A DNA stretch of 64,000 bases from Acanthopleuribacter pedis (GTDB lineage Bacteria > Acidobacteriota > Holophagae > Acanthopleuribacterales > Acanthopleuribacteraceae), in assembly GCF_017377855.1 (NCBI RefSeq), contig NZ_JAFREP010000016.1, positions 62,001 through 126,000 on the forward strand. Direction: 5' to 3'. A program made the translations under genes and the position numbers. The stretch's first letter is position 1. Every line of letters begins with the position of its first letter. Under the pieces are notes generated by a model. It made no database searches. It was given only the letters and a program-made list of their open reading frames with translations, and had not been told where the DNA came from. Positions 53,813 through 62,482 of this stretch are shown here, piece by piece.

Positions 53813-54724
53813 ATGACCCTCGGCGACCTCTGGAACGCGCAAATGAACAACAAAGAGGCCAAACCTTGTGACGAGTCCGGCTCAACCGTGGGTGATCGTT
53901 ACATCATCGACGGCTTGCTCCAAGAAGGCGGCATGGGCCGCATTTATTTGGGCCACTACAAAAACGGCGATAAAAAAGTCGTGATCAAAACCGTCATTTT
54001 GGCCGAGTACCAGCAAGAAACCGAATACCTCATGACCCGATTCCGTCGCGAGGCCAAGGGTTTGCTCCAGTTTTCCCATCCCAACATCGTCGAAATGCTC
54101 GACTACGACCTCAAAGGCGACAAACCCTATATCGTCTTTGAATACATTCCCGGTCAAACCCTGCGCGAATACCTCGACGCCCATCCCGGCGGCTTGCCGC
54201 TGTCTCTCGCGGTTTCGTTTATGGCGCAGCTGTGTAGCGCGCTCGGCATGATTCACCAACGCGGCGTGGTTCACCGCGATATCAAACCCACCAACATCAT
54301 GGTCATGGACGATCCCGTCAACCCCCAAATTAAATTGTTGGATTTCGGCCTGGTTTTTTTTGAACAGGTCATCAGCGAAACCGTCAAAGCCAAACTCACC
54401 CGCAAAGGGCAACTCGTCGGTACCCCCGCCTATATGTCACCCGAGCAATGTGTCGGTCGACCCGTCACCCACCACTCCGATATCTACAACCTCGGCCTGT
54501 TGGGTTTTGAAATGATCGCGGGCCAACCCGCCTTTGAAAGCCGCAACTTACAAAAGCTCCTCATGAAACAGCTCAAGGAGAAACCGCCTCACCTGCATCT
54601 GCTCAAACGCGAGGTGCCGCGCCATGTCAGTTACGCCATTAGCCGTGCTTTGCAAAAAGATCCGCTCCAGCGCTTCGAGTCCGGCAACGACCTGTGGATG
54701 GCGCTAAAAGGCAACCCCGGCTAA
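53813..54724 (+). CDS. Cytoplasmic Ser/Thr protein kinase
   Basis: A 303-residue Hanks-type kinase with little beyond the catalytic domain. Conserved elements are a Gly-rich loop (LLQEGGMGRIYLG), the VAIK-like Lys (KVVIKTV), the catalytic loop VVHRDIKPTNIMV, DFG (LLDFGLV) and the APE-like GTPAYMSPEQ. There is no membrane helix or sensor domain, so it is probably soluble and controlled by partners. Start ATG 53813 is chosen because GGGAG lies eight bases upstream; ATGs at 53789 and 53843 are also in frame. No partner phosphatase is adjacent. Confidence 0.9.
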   Translation: MTLGDLWNAQMNNKEAKPCDESGSTVGDRYIIDGLLQEGGMGRIYLGHYKNGDKKVVIKTVILAEYQQETEYLMTRFRREAKGLLQFSHPNIVEMLDYDLKGDKPYIVFEYIPGQTLREYLDAHPGGLPLSLAVSFMAQLCSALGMIHQRGVVHRDIKPTNIMVMDDPVNPQIKLLDFGLVFFEQVISETVKAKLTRKGQLVGTPAYMSPEQCVGRPVTHHSDIYNLGLLGFEMIAGQPAFESRNLQKLLMKQLKEKPPHLHLLKREVPRHVSYAISRALQKDPLQRFESGNDLWMALKGNPG

Positions 54725-54817
54725 CCCTTTTCCGAGACATAACAGACTGGTTTATCGCGTTTTGTGAAGCGCCTGCCTATAATACCCAGGTACCATCAAT
54801 CATGTAGGGGACATGCC

Positions 54818-56491
54818 ATGAAGTGGACCTTGGGCCTCATTGTGTTTTTGAGCGCCGCCTTTTGTGGGGCGCAGGAGGCGGCGGAAGCCGAAAGACCGAG
54901 CCTTCCGCCCGACCTCTTGGCCGCCGCCGAGCAAGTGTGGGGGCTGGAATTTTCCGCCTCGGAACGAACCTTGTTGGCCGGATCCGCGGCCCAACAGCGC
55001 GTTCATTTGCAAACCCTAAGACGCCACACGCCTGACAATGCCGAACCGCCCGCGCTGGTGTTTGTCCCCACCGCTTTTGAGCCGCCGCGCCACCTTGACC
55101 CGACCCCGCCGCGTTGGTCCAAGCCAGGCGCGGTGAAACGCCCGCAACAATTGGCGGACTTGGCCTTTGCGCCCGTGGGTGTTTTGGCTGAACTGGTGCG
55201 TTCCCGCCAAGTGACCTCCCGTGAATTGACCGTAATGTACCTGGACCGGCTCAAAAAACACGGCGACCAATTAGAAGCCGTCATCACCCTCACGGAGGAA
55301 CGGGCCCTCGCCGCCGCCGAGCGGGCCGACCGTGAAATCGCCACCGGCTTGTACCGAGGTCCTCTGCACGGCATTCCCTACGGCGCCAAAGATCTGTTTG
55401 CCGTTGCCGGGTATCCAACCACCTGGGGTGCCAAACCCTTTGCCGCGCAGGTCCTCGACGAAACCGCCACCGTCGTCGAAAAACTCGACGCCGCCGGCGC
55501 CGTGCTCGTCGCCAAATTAAGCCTCGGCGCCCTGGCTTGGGGCGATGTTTGGCACGACGGCTTTACCCGCAACCCCTGGAACCTCGAACAGGGGAGCAGC
55601 GGCTCCTCCGCCGGCTCCGCCGCCGCCGTCGCCGCGGGATTGGTGCCTTTTGCACTGGGTACCGAAACCTGGGGTTCCATCGTCTCGCCCGCCACCCGCT
55701 GCGGCGTGACCGGCCTGCGCCCGTCCTTCGGCGCCGTCAGTCGCGCCGGCGCCATGGCGCTCTCCTGGTCGATGGACAAAGTGGGGCCCATCACCCGTAC
55801 CGTCGAAGACAGCGCGCTCGTGTTTGAGGTGATTCGCGGCGTCGACCGCCGCGACCCGAGCACCGTCGCCACCGGGTTTGCCTACCATGCCGACGAACCC
55901 GTCAAAGGCAAAAAAATCGGCTATGTGCCCGCGCATTTCGAGGGCGACCAGCCAGGCCGCGATTTAGATCGTGCCGCCTTGGAACGCCTCAAGAAACTGG
56001 GTGTTGAACTGGTTCCCATGACCTTGCCGGATCTGCCCGTCCAAGCCATGAGCATCATCCTCTCGGTCGAAGCCGCCGCCGCCTTCGAGGAATTGACCCT
56101 GAGCGGACGCGACGACGAAATGGTCCGTCAAATCGAAATGGCCTGGCCAAACGTCTTTCGCGCCGCGCGTTTGATCCCCGCCGTCGAGTACCTCCAGGCC
56201 AACCGCTTGCGTGGCCGACTCATCGCCGAGATGAACCAACGTCTCCAAGACCTGGACGGTTACATCACACCGAGTTTCGCCGGCAACAACCTGCTGCTTA
56301 CCAACCTCACCGGCCACCCGTGCGTGGTGGTCCCCAACGGGTTCATCAACCCCAAACAACCCTACAGCTTCACCTTCACCGGCAAGCTCCACGACGATGC
56401 CGGCATCCTCCGCATCGCCAAGGCATGGCAAGACGCCGGCACCGACCACCAACAACACCCCCCACAATTCCTGCCGGCTGCTTCGCCGTAA
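54818..56491 (+). CDS. Secreted amidase-signature hydrolase
   Basis: A 557-residue protein with a signal peptide (MKWTLGLIVFLSAAFCGA), hence exported. An N-terminal region of about 100 residues precedes the amidase-signature domain. The Ser-cisSer-Lys triad is visible as Lys191 (GAKDLF), Ser263 in the Ser/Gly-rich loop and Ser287 (TETWGSIVSPA). The spacing of the two serines (24) is that of characterised amidases. It is related in fold to GatA, but the export signal rules out the tRNA amidotransferase role. It probably hydrolyses an external amide. Start ATG 54818 follows TAGGGGA. It converges on the Ca-binding protein gene. Confidence 0.86.
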   Translation: MKWTLGLIVFLSAAFCGAQEAAEAERPSLPPDLLAAAEQVWGLEFSASERTLLAGSAAQQRVHLQTLRRHTPDNAEPPALVFVPTAFEPPRHLDPTPPRWSKPGAVKRPQQLADLAFAPVGVLAELVRSRQVTSRELTVMYLDRLKKHGDQLEAVITLTEERALAAAERADREIATGLYRGPLHGIPYGAKDLFAVAGYPTTWGAKPFAAQVLDETATVVEKLDAAGAVLVAKLSLGALAWGDVWHDGFTRNPWNLEQGSSGSSAGSAAAVAAGLVPFALGTETWGSIVSPATRCGVTGLRPSFGAVSRAGAMALSWSMDKVGPITRTVEDSALVFEVIRGVDRRDPSTVATGFAYHADEPVKGKKIGYVPAHFEGDQPGRDLDRAALERLKKLGVELVPMTLPDLPVQAMSIILSVEAAAAFEELTLSGRDDEMVRQIEMAWPNVFRAARLIPAVEYLQANRLRGRLIAEMNQRLQDLDGYITPSFAGNNLLLTNLTGHPCVVVPNGFINPKQPYSFTFTGKLHDDAGILRIAKAWQDAGTDHQQHPPQFLPAASP

Positions 56492-56522
56492 CGGATGCGG
56501 GGGGCCTTGGTCCGATTCGGTT

Positions 56523-57542
56523 TTAGTCGGTAATGAGGTTGCCGCGTTCCAGACGGCCCGGGGCTTCGAGTTTGGGGTGCCGCTTGAAATAAACGTCGAC
56601 CCACGCGAAGGTTTTCGTGTGGGAAGCCGCGGTGCCGCGAAAACGCAACCAGTTACCGTGATGATCGAAATCACGGGTTTCCGTTGCGACAAGGCGCCAT
56701 TCGGTTATTTCCGTTTCGGTTAATGGGACGAGTTCTTCCGGTTGGCTAATGCCGTCGGCGTCTTGGTCGAACCAAAGCAAAAGATGGGTCCATACCGCGT
56801 CCTCGGCCGTCAGGATTCCGTCATTGTTGCCACCGAGCGCGACTGCATCGTGCTGGGCCAAGGCGAGTAGCCCGTTTTCCGCGTAATCGTTTTCGAGAGC
56901 GAGAAAGGTGCCGTCACCAAAGAGTTCGCCACCGTTGTCGATCATGCCGTTTTGGTTGAGATCAAGTGCTAGAAAAGCGTCATCAACTTCCGGCTGTAGC
57001 CAATTCATGACTTGACGAAAGGCATGTTGCGGCCAAATCCAAAACGAAACGGGGTTTTCCGCGCCACCCAGCCCCAAGCCGTCTTGCGCGAGATCAATGA
57101 TGATGGGTGAACTGTTGTCGCAGTCGCTGGGGAGCGCGCGTTGGGGGCGGTCTGCCTTGCGCTTGTTTTCTTCGCAGTCGGAGCAGTCAACGGTTTCCCA
57201 TTTGTCGTGGCGTATCGATTTACCGCCGTCGCCACTGGTCAGCCCGGAGAGATGGAGTGTGGTACCTTGCGCGGGATTGAAGTTGGTGCTTCTTGCCGTG
57301 GCTCTGAGCGTTACCGAAACAACAACCCATTGATTTTGGGGGCAGTGCTGGGCCGAATTAAAATCAATTGTCCGGCTGATCGTTGAGCAGATGGCGCCAA
57401 AACTGGTGGTGTATTGTGAATAGACGACGCCGGTATAGACGCACTTATCAGAAGCGCGGGAGATATAGGCATGGGCTTGTTCCCATTTTGCTGAGACAAA
57501 AAAAGGAGAAAAAAGAAGTGCCGCAATAAGAAAGCGTTTCAT
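56523..57542 (-). CDS. Secreted protein with EF-hand-like ELFG calcium-binding module
   Basis: A 339-residue exported protein (signal peptide MKRFLIAALLFSPFFVSA). A Cys-containing N-terminal half (about 20-140) is unrecognised. The C-terminal half carries the block PIIIDLAQDGLGL, then DLNQNGMIDNGGELFGDGT, then GGNNDGILTAEDAVW and DQDADGISQPEEL: three Asp-rich loops typical of a module seen in large RTX-like bacterial surface proteins. Calcium binding is likely; the overall function is unknown. Start ATG 57542 lies behind GAGG. Its base composition is lower in GC than the surrounding genes. It forms a pair with the upstream unknown gene (18 bases apart). Confidence 0.72.
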   Translation of the reverse strand: MKRFLIAALLFSPFFVSAKWEQAHAYISRASDKCVYTGVVYSQYTTSFGAICSTISRTIDFNSAQHCPQNQWVVVSVTLRATARSTNFNPAQGTTLHLSGLTSGDGGKSIRHDKWETVDCSDCEENKRKADRPQRALPSDCDNSSPIIIDLAQDGLGLGGAENPVSFWIWPQHAFRQVMNWLQPEVDDAFLALDLNQNGMIDNGGELFGDGTFLALENDYAENGLLALAQHDAVALGGNNDGILTAEDAVWTHLLLWFDQDADGISQPEELVPLTETEITEWRLVATETRDFDHHGNWLRFRGTAASHTKTFAWVDVYFKRHPKLEAPGRLERGNLITD

Positions 57543-57560
57543 ATTGAACCTCAATAAAAT

Positions 57561-58334
57561 TTATTTTTGGGATGGGGCGGTGTTCAAAAGTTGTCGGAAA
57601 GCGTTTACCTCTTTTTGTGTTATTTCGTTAAAAAGCGAGCGGCTTTGGGATACTTCGGTTTGGAAATTCAGACAAAGTTGGAGAACCACCAAGCGACCGT
57701 GGGTGCTCAAAGGTTCAATGATGGAAATAAACAAAGATTGGTTGACGTAATCGACACATTTACTTTGTTCGGTGAGAAACGCCTTAAGTTCATCATCATT
57801 CAGTGATTTAAGTTTTTGAGGCTCCTCTTGGATCAATTTGCCGAAACTGGTTTTGTGATGCATGTAGTCCATGGTGCTCGCGATGGTCCATTGGTTGACA
57901 TCGAAGTCGGCTGGAACGTGCCTTTCCAAGGTTTCGAGATCCTGTCGGCTTAAGCCATGGTTGCGGAGGCGTGATAGTGCAGAAGATCGGGTATCACCCG
58001 TCAATTCAATAAATATTGGATTGAGCAAATTGGGGACGCTCAGATACTGAAGGTTCTGATGGTTTTCGACTTTCACGGTGATTTTGCCGTTCTCAACGGC
58101 AATGCCTGGTGCTTTCTCAGTTTTGTTTGTTGTTTGTGCTAGCGCTTGCAGCGCTTTCATGACACGGCGGTCACGGTCCCGAAGTAATTCGCGCATCTGC
58201 TCCCGGCTGTCAGCTTTGGCAATGATGTGCAGTTCTTTTTGGAAATCGGCCAGAATCGCCGGCGTCTCACCCGCTGCTTGTGGCGGGGAGAGGGAGAGTA
58301 GGGCAAGAAAGAAAAAGGAGAGAGGGGTTATCAT
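57561..58334 (-). CDS. Exported hypothetical protein
   Basis: I do not recognise this 257-residue protein. It has a signal peptide (MITPLSFFFLALLSLSPPQAAG), then a mainly helical charged body with two Cys. Start ATG 58334 lies behind AAAGGAG. It precedes the EF-hand-like protein gene by 18 bases on the same strand, so the two are probably an operon and act together outside the cytoplasm. Composition is AT-richer than the window average, which hints at acquisition by transfer. Confidence 0.68.
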   Translation of the reverse strand: MITPLSFFFLALLSLSPPQAAGETPAILADFQKELHIIAKADSREQMRELLRDRDRRVMKALQALAQTTNKTEKAPGIAVENGKITVKVENHQNLQYLSVPNLLNPIFIELTGDTRSSALSRLRNHGLSRQDLETLERHVPADFDVNQWTIASTMDYMHHKTSFGKLIQEEPQKLKSLNDDELKAFLTEQSKCVDYVNQSLFISIIEPLSTHGRLVVLQLCLNFQTEVSQSRSLFNEITQKEVNAFRQLLNTAPSQK

Positions 58335-59144
58335 GGTGGTGCTCCTTTGAGCACATGTCGCGCATGTGCTGGGTCCTGAAAAGTGGGATAAGGACAGGAA
58401 CGGAAGGATTTGCTATTGATAGAAAAATTGCCGGTCCCATAGCGGGTGTCGGTCGGAACAATGCACCTTTTCCCCGCATCTGCATGCCGCGGGTGAGGAG
58501 GGCGTTGCGCATTTGAAAAGGACAAAGAACAGCATAAAGAGGACTTATTTCGAGAGGAAGATAAGGAATAGGAATGTCCCCGTTGGCATGCGCCTGTCGG
58601 GCATCTCACTGATAGGGGGTTGGTCGAGTTTAGAGAAAGCGTAGTATTTTCGTGGTTATACACGTGTTTGCGTGTCTTTGATTTTACCTTGCTTATAGTT
58701 GCACGCGTCTCGAAGGGAGTCAAGGGGAAAAGTGTAATTGGGTTTGATTTTTTTGTCGTGTTTGTGTGTGGTTTTATTGCCCTTTTTTTTTAGGGGAATT
58801 TCCTAGGTTTTATATGGTGTGAATTGATTCTTTTGGGTGACTTCTGAGTGATAATCTTGATTCTGTTTTCTTGATAGGTGATCGTTTAAGTATATGTAGA
58901 TATTGGGTTTATCTTGTGTGTTTGGGTTTTTGAGCGTTCGGGTATGATGGTTGAAAGCTGTTTATGCTACACGGTTTTATATGCGGCCTTGTTGTTCGCG
59001 AATGGTAGGTTCTTTAATTAAGAAAAATAGTTATGATTATGCGCCTACCGATAGACACGAATGCATCCGACGTCACCATGCGTAGGAAGGAATGGTGTTT
59101 TGTCGGTTTGTGCGCGGTTCGGGGTGTGCGGGTAGCGGGTTACC
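58335..59144. other. AT-rich gene-free region
   Basis: About 810 bases without a supported gene. The part 58720-59040 is strikingly T-rich on the plus strand (runs such as GATTTTTTTGTCGTG), unlike the rest of the window. It probably holds the promoter for the two-gene unit at 56.5-58.3 kb. No repeats, RNA gene or attachment site was recognised. Confidence 0.45.
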
Positions 59145-59322
59145 ACCTAAGAGGCGCGATAAGAGCCAGGGATTTTGGCTAAAGATCTGGAGCGAAATGG
59201 TTTGGAAAAAGCGAGCCGGGGTCGCGCACGACCGCACCCGTTGGGTGCGGTGAGCATTTTTACAGGCCGTTGCAGCCCAGAGGTTTAGCCAAAATCACCG
59301 CGAGTTTTCGCGCTTCTTAGGT
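59145..59322 (+). repeat. Family B structured repeat, 178 bp
   Basis: The outer arms ACCTAAGAGGCGCGA (59145-59159) and TCGCGCTTCTTAGGT (59308-59322) and the inner arms GATTTTGGCTAAA (59171-59183) and TTTAGCCAAAATC (59284-59296, perfect) make nested inverted repeats. The centre contains GTCGCGCACGAC, the hairpin CGCACCC-GTT-GGGTGCG and GAGCATTTTTAC. The inner 126 bp match the copy at 62509 with only a few differences. Confidence 0.9.
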
Positions 59323-59507
59323 ACCAAGATCGGGTAACAGGCACGCTTCATTACACGCCTGGCAAAGGCGGCCGCTTTCACGAGGTCACATGCGACACGC
59401 GGGTTACGCCGGCCCCCGGGCAATCGTGCCAACTGGCGGAGCGCCTCTTCGATCAGGCCGGCGGGCAGTGTTTTATCGCGTTGTCCGTGAATTTCCCTAT
59501 CAAGCAC
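59295..59507 (-). CDS. Possible small protein running into the family B repeat
   Basis: A 70-residue frame with GTG start behind GGAAAG. It is basic and partly helical (LIEEALRQLARLPGG, VKAAAFARRVMKRA) and its stop lies inside the repeat's right arm. It could be a real small gene or the remnant of one cut by the element. No family was recognised, and the support is weak. Confidence 0.25.
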   Translation of the reverse strand: MLDREIHGQRDKTLPAGLIEEALRQLARLPGGRRNPRVACDLVKAAAFARRVMKRACYPILVPKKRENSR

Positions 59508-59545
59508 CAGCTTTCCGTGACCTGCTCAGAATAAAGGAACCTTTT

Positions 59546-60006
59546 ATGCAAGAGGTAGCGATTTCCTTTGAAGACCAACCGGGTTGTTTGGCGACCATGG
59601 GTGAAGTGGTCGGCCGCGCGGGTCTCAACCTCGAAGGCGGCGGCTGTTTCGTAGAAAACGGTCGTGGTGTCGCCCGCTTTTTGTTCGCCGATAGGTCGGC
59701 CGCACGCGACGCCTTAGAAGCGGCTGGGATTCAGGTTGGGGTGTACAGGATGTGCTTGTGCAGCGACTGAGCCAAGGTCGCCCCGGTCAGTTGGGATCCT
59801 TTTGCCGGTTCTTGGCGGAAGCCGGCGTCAATATCGAGGTGATGTACAGTGATCACGACCACCGCTTGATTTTGGTCGTCGACGATCTTAAGCGAGCTCG
59901 GGTGATTGCCAACCAGTGGCAGCGAGAAGAACACGTGGAACGTCCGGCCAAGTGGCCGCATCTCCTTGCCGGGATGGCCCTGCGTGAGCGCGGGTGTTCT
60001 TCTTAA
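59546..60006 (+). pseudogene. Two-ACT-domain protein split by a frameshift
   Basis: ATG 59546, behind AAAGGAA, opens an ACT domain (VAISFEDQPGCLATMGEVVG) that stops at 59770. A second ACT-like domain continues in another frame from about 59752 to 60006 (GRPGQLGSFCRFLAEAGVNI). Adding one G near 59750 (AGGATG to AGGGATG) would join them as YRDVLVQRLS, giving one protein of about 153 residues. Tandem ACT proteins bind amino acids and regulate. The gene is either a recent pseudogene, a programmed frameshift, or a sequencing error. Confidence 0.75.
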
Positions 60007-60013
60007 GCGCGGG

Positions 60014-60400
60014 CTAGCGCTTTTCTTGTACGAGTTGGATGTAATTGCCGCAGGTATCGTCCAAAATGGCGATCCAGGCCGGGCCGATATCCATGGGTTC
60101 CCTTTTGAAATGAACCCCCGCCGCGCCGAGCCGTTCGAATTCAGCTTGGATGTCGTCCACCTCGAAACAGGCGGCCGGGATGCCGTCCGCGTAGATCGCC
60201 GCTTGGAAGGTTTTTCCCGCGGGATGGGCGTTGGGCTCCAGCAGCAGTTGGGTCGCCCCGCCCTCCGGCGAAACCACCGTCAGCCAGCGGTGTTCGCCCA
60301 TATCGATGTCGTGTTTTTTGACGAAACCAAGGGTCCCCGTGTAAAAAGTCTCAGCCTTGGCCTGATCGTCGACCATGACCGAGGTCAAATTGATGCGCAT
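60014..60400 (-). CDS. VOC (glyoxalase/bleomycin-resistance fold) protein
   Basis: A 128-residue single VOC module pair. The first betaalphabeta unit opens with NLTSVMVDDQAKAETFYTGT and the second with AACFEVDDIQAEFERLGAAG, ending CGNYIQLVQ. The usual metal-ligand positions are not clearly His/Glu here (Asn/Thr at the first, Gln at the last), so glyoxalase I activity is doubtful. ATG 60400 follows AGAGG. It lies 14 bases downstream of serC on the same strand and is probably cotranscribed. The function is unknown. Confidence 0.8.
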   Translation of the reverse strand: MRINLTSVMVDDQAKAETFYTGTLGFVKKHDIDMGEHRWLTVVSPEGGATQLLLEPNAHPAGKTFQAAIYADGIPAACFEVDDIQAEFERLGAAGVHFKREPMDIGPAWIAILDDTCGNYIQLVQEKR

Positions 60401-60414
60401 GGAATACCTCTTTT

Positions 60415-61494
60415 CTAACCGTAGGTGCGTTCGAACTCTTTCATGAAATCGACCAGGGCTTGCACGCCCGCGAGCGGCATCGCGTTGTAGATACTGGCGC
60501 GCATGCCGCCCACCGAGCGGTGTCCCTTCAGGTTTACCAAACCGGCCTCGGCCGCCTTGGTGAGGAAGGGTTTGTTGAGGGCCTCGTCGGCGAGCAGGAA
60601 GGGGATGTTCATCAAACCGCGGTGGGGTTTGGCGACTGTTGCGCGAAAAAATGACGAGCTGTCGAGGAGGTCGTACAGCAGCGCCGCCTTTTTGCGGTTG
60701 CGCGTTTCAATCGCGGGGACGCCGCCTTGATCCTCCAGCCATTCAAATACCAAACCCGCCAGGTAAATCGCATAACAAGGCGGCGTGTTGTGGCAACTGT
60801 CGGCTTTGACGTGAACCTGGTAATCGAGCATCACCGGCGTGTTCTCTGGGGCATGGCCGACCAAATCCTTGTGAATTATCACCATGGTGAGGCCGCTGGG
60901 GCCGGCGTTTTTCTGGGCACCCGCGTAGATCAGGCCGAATTGAGTCACGTCATAAACTTGCGAGAGGATGTTGGAGGACATGTCGCCCACCAGCGGGGTG
61001 TCGCCGTAGGCCGGCATGTTGGAAAATGCGGTGCCGTAAATGGTGTTGTTGGTGGTGATGTGCACGTAGTCGGCGGGTTCGGGTAAGGCGTCGGGCAAAT
61101 CGGGCAGGTAATTGAAGTTGCTGTCGGCGGAACTTGCGATTTCGCTGACCGCGCCGATTTTTTTGGCCTCGGCCATGGCTTTTTTGGACCAACTCCCGGT
61201 GTTGATGTAGGCGCCGCGACGGTGCCGTCTCATCAGGTTGATCGGGACCATCGCGAATTGGGTGAAGGCACCGCCTTGCAGGAACAGGATGTGGTAATCC
61301 TCGGGAATCGCCATCAGGCGGCGCAGGCGGGCTTTGGTGTCGGCCAAGATGTCGGTGAACATTTTGGAGCGATGACTCATTTCGAGGACCGACATGCCCT
61401 GGCCGCGATAATCCAACATCTCGGCGGCGGCTTTTTCTAAAACGGGTTCTGGAAAGACAGACGGACCTGCTGAAAAATTGAAAACCCTCGACAT
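60415..61494 (-). CDS. serC: Phosphoserine aminotransferase
   Basis: A 359-residue PLP enzyme converting 3-phosphohydroxypyruvate to phosphoserine in serine synthesis (and the matching step of pyridoxal synthesis). Family features are FNFSAGPSVFPEPVL, LQGGAFTQFAMVPIN, the PLP Lys in YAGAQKNAGPSGLT, and HRSVGGMRASIYNAM near the C-terminus. Start ATG 61494 follows GGAGG; the longer frame to 61545 is not needed. The VOC gene follows closely, and a broken ACT-domain gene lies on the other side of it. Confidence 0.96.
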   Translation of the reverse strand: MSRVFNFSAGPSVFPEPVLEKAAAEMLDYRGQGMSVLEMSHRSKMFTDILADTKARLRRLMAIPEDYHILFLQGGAFTQFAMVPINLMRRHRRGAYINTGSWSKKAMAEAKKIGAVSEIASSADSNFNYLPDLPDALPEPADYVHITTNNTIYGTAFSNMPAYGDTPLVGDMSSNILSQVYDVTQFGLIYAGAQKNAGPSGLTMVIIHKDLVGHAPENTPVMLDYQVHVKADSCHNTPPCYAIYLAGLVFEWLEDQGGVPAIETRNRKKAALLYDLLDSSSFFRATVAKPHRGLMNIPFLLADEALNKPFLTKAAEAGLVNLKGHRSVGGMRASIYNAMPLAGVQALVDFMKEFERTYG

Positions 61495-61614
61495 GGGCGA
61501 TCCTCCACGGAACAGTACGATAAAACTCGAATAAGGCGAGAACAAACAATTTCCGGTGAACTTGGGATAGATGAGGCGGGTAATCAGGGTATCGGTTCGC
61601 GGTCGGCCGCACCC

Positions 61615-61857
61615 TTATTTTTTCTTTTTTTGGACCAGGCTTTTGATCAGATCGAGTTGTGAGGCGCTGATGGATTTGGCCGCGGCTTTGCGGTTCTCTT
61701 CCTCAATCGCCAAGTAAATTTCCTTACGGTGGATCGTGACATGACGAGGCGCGCTAATGCCGATCTTCACCGTATCGCGTCCGATGGAAATAATTTTGAT
61801 CTCGATATCCGAGCCGATGACAATGCCGTCATCTTTTTTACGCGAGAAAACTAACAT
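61615..61857 (-). CDS. csrA: Carbon storage regulator CsrA
   Basis: An 80-residue RNA-binding translational regulator. The core MLVFSRKKDDGIVIG and IGISAPRHVTIHRKEIYLAI keeps the RNA-binding ends, including the Arg of HRKEIY. It is longer than the usual 60 residues, with a helical, Lys-rich tail (SLVQKKKK). It starts at ATG 61857 behind TTGAGG, seven bases after fliW. FliW-CsrA pairs control flagellin synthesis by partner switching, so this pair suggests a flagellated cell, although no other flagellar gene is in the window. Confidence 0.94.
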   Translation of the reverse strand: MLVFSRKKDDGIVIGSDIEIKIISIGRDTVKIGISAPRHVTIHRKEIYLAIEEENRKAAAKSISASQLDLIKSLVQKKKK

Positions 61858-61864
61858 TAATGCC

Positions 61865-62296
61865 TCAATCCTTGAATACCTTGACGCGAAGTAAGTCGGG
61901 TGACCCTTCAACGACGACCTGGACGCCCTTGCGGGTCTGGTGATTTAACACAATCGGCGCCAACATATTGGCCGTCATATCGCGCGCATTGTCGGGTACA
62001 ACCACCAACACATACATAAAAACGGCTTCGACCGGTCCATTGTCGAGCTGTTTCATTTGTTCGTCGGTGAGCTGGATGCTGTAGTCGGGATCAATCATGG
62101 CCGGTTCCAGCATCATCAGGGAAATATAGGGTTTGTCGCAGGCTTGCAACCACCGAATCGGATCGGTTTCTTCCGATTCGATGATGGTGTAACGGTGGAT
62201 GCCGAGCAAGCCGGGAATACCCTTGTCGAAAGTGTAAATGGTGTTTTCGGCGATTTCGATGTCACCAAACGTAATCGAAGGTATCTTGAGCACCAA
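61865..62296 (-). CDS. fliW: Flagellar assembly factor FliW
   Basis: A 143-residue FliW, which binds flagellin and CsrA and frees CsrA when flagellin is secreted. Visible features are TFDKGIPGLLGIHRYTIIE, PISLMMLEPAMIDPDY-type strands and NMLAPIVLNHQTRKGVQVV. Start GTG 62296 follows GGAG at seven bases. It is directly followed by csrA on the same strand. Confidence 0.93.
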   Translation of the reverse strand: MVLKIPSITFGDIEIAENTIYTFDKGIPGLLGIHRYTIIESEETDPIRWLQACDKPYISLMMLEPAMIDPDYSIQLTDEQMKQLDNGPVEAVFMYVLVVVPDNARDMTANMLAPIVLNHQTRKGVQVVVEGSPDLLRVKVFKD

Positions 62297-62482
62297 ATAC
62301 TCCGTGGGTTGGATTTGCGGTCGGGACGGGGGTCAAGAAGTTCTGAAAACGGGGCGCCGCAAAAACGCGGCCGTGTCCCTCCACGACTCAATGATTATGG
62401 CATCGGTTTCAGAACCAATATCATAACCCGTTGACCTGGAATTCGTACGCCCAAATTCAGGTTGGGCCGGCTCGGGCCAAAG

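Noticed and set aside
54818..56491. GatA subunit of the tRNA amidotransferase
   Set aside because: A clear signal peptide and no gatB/gatC nearby; it is an exported amidase-signature enzyme.
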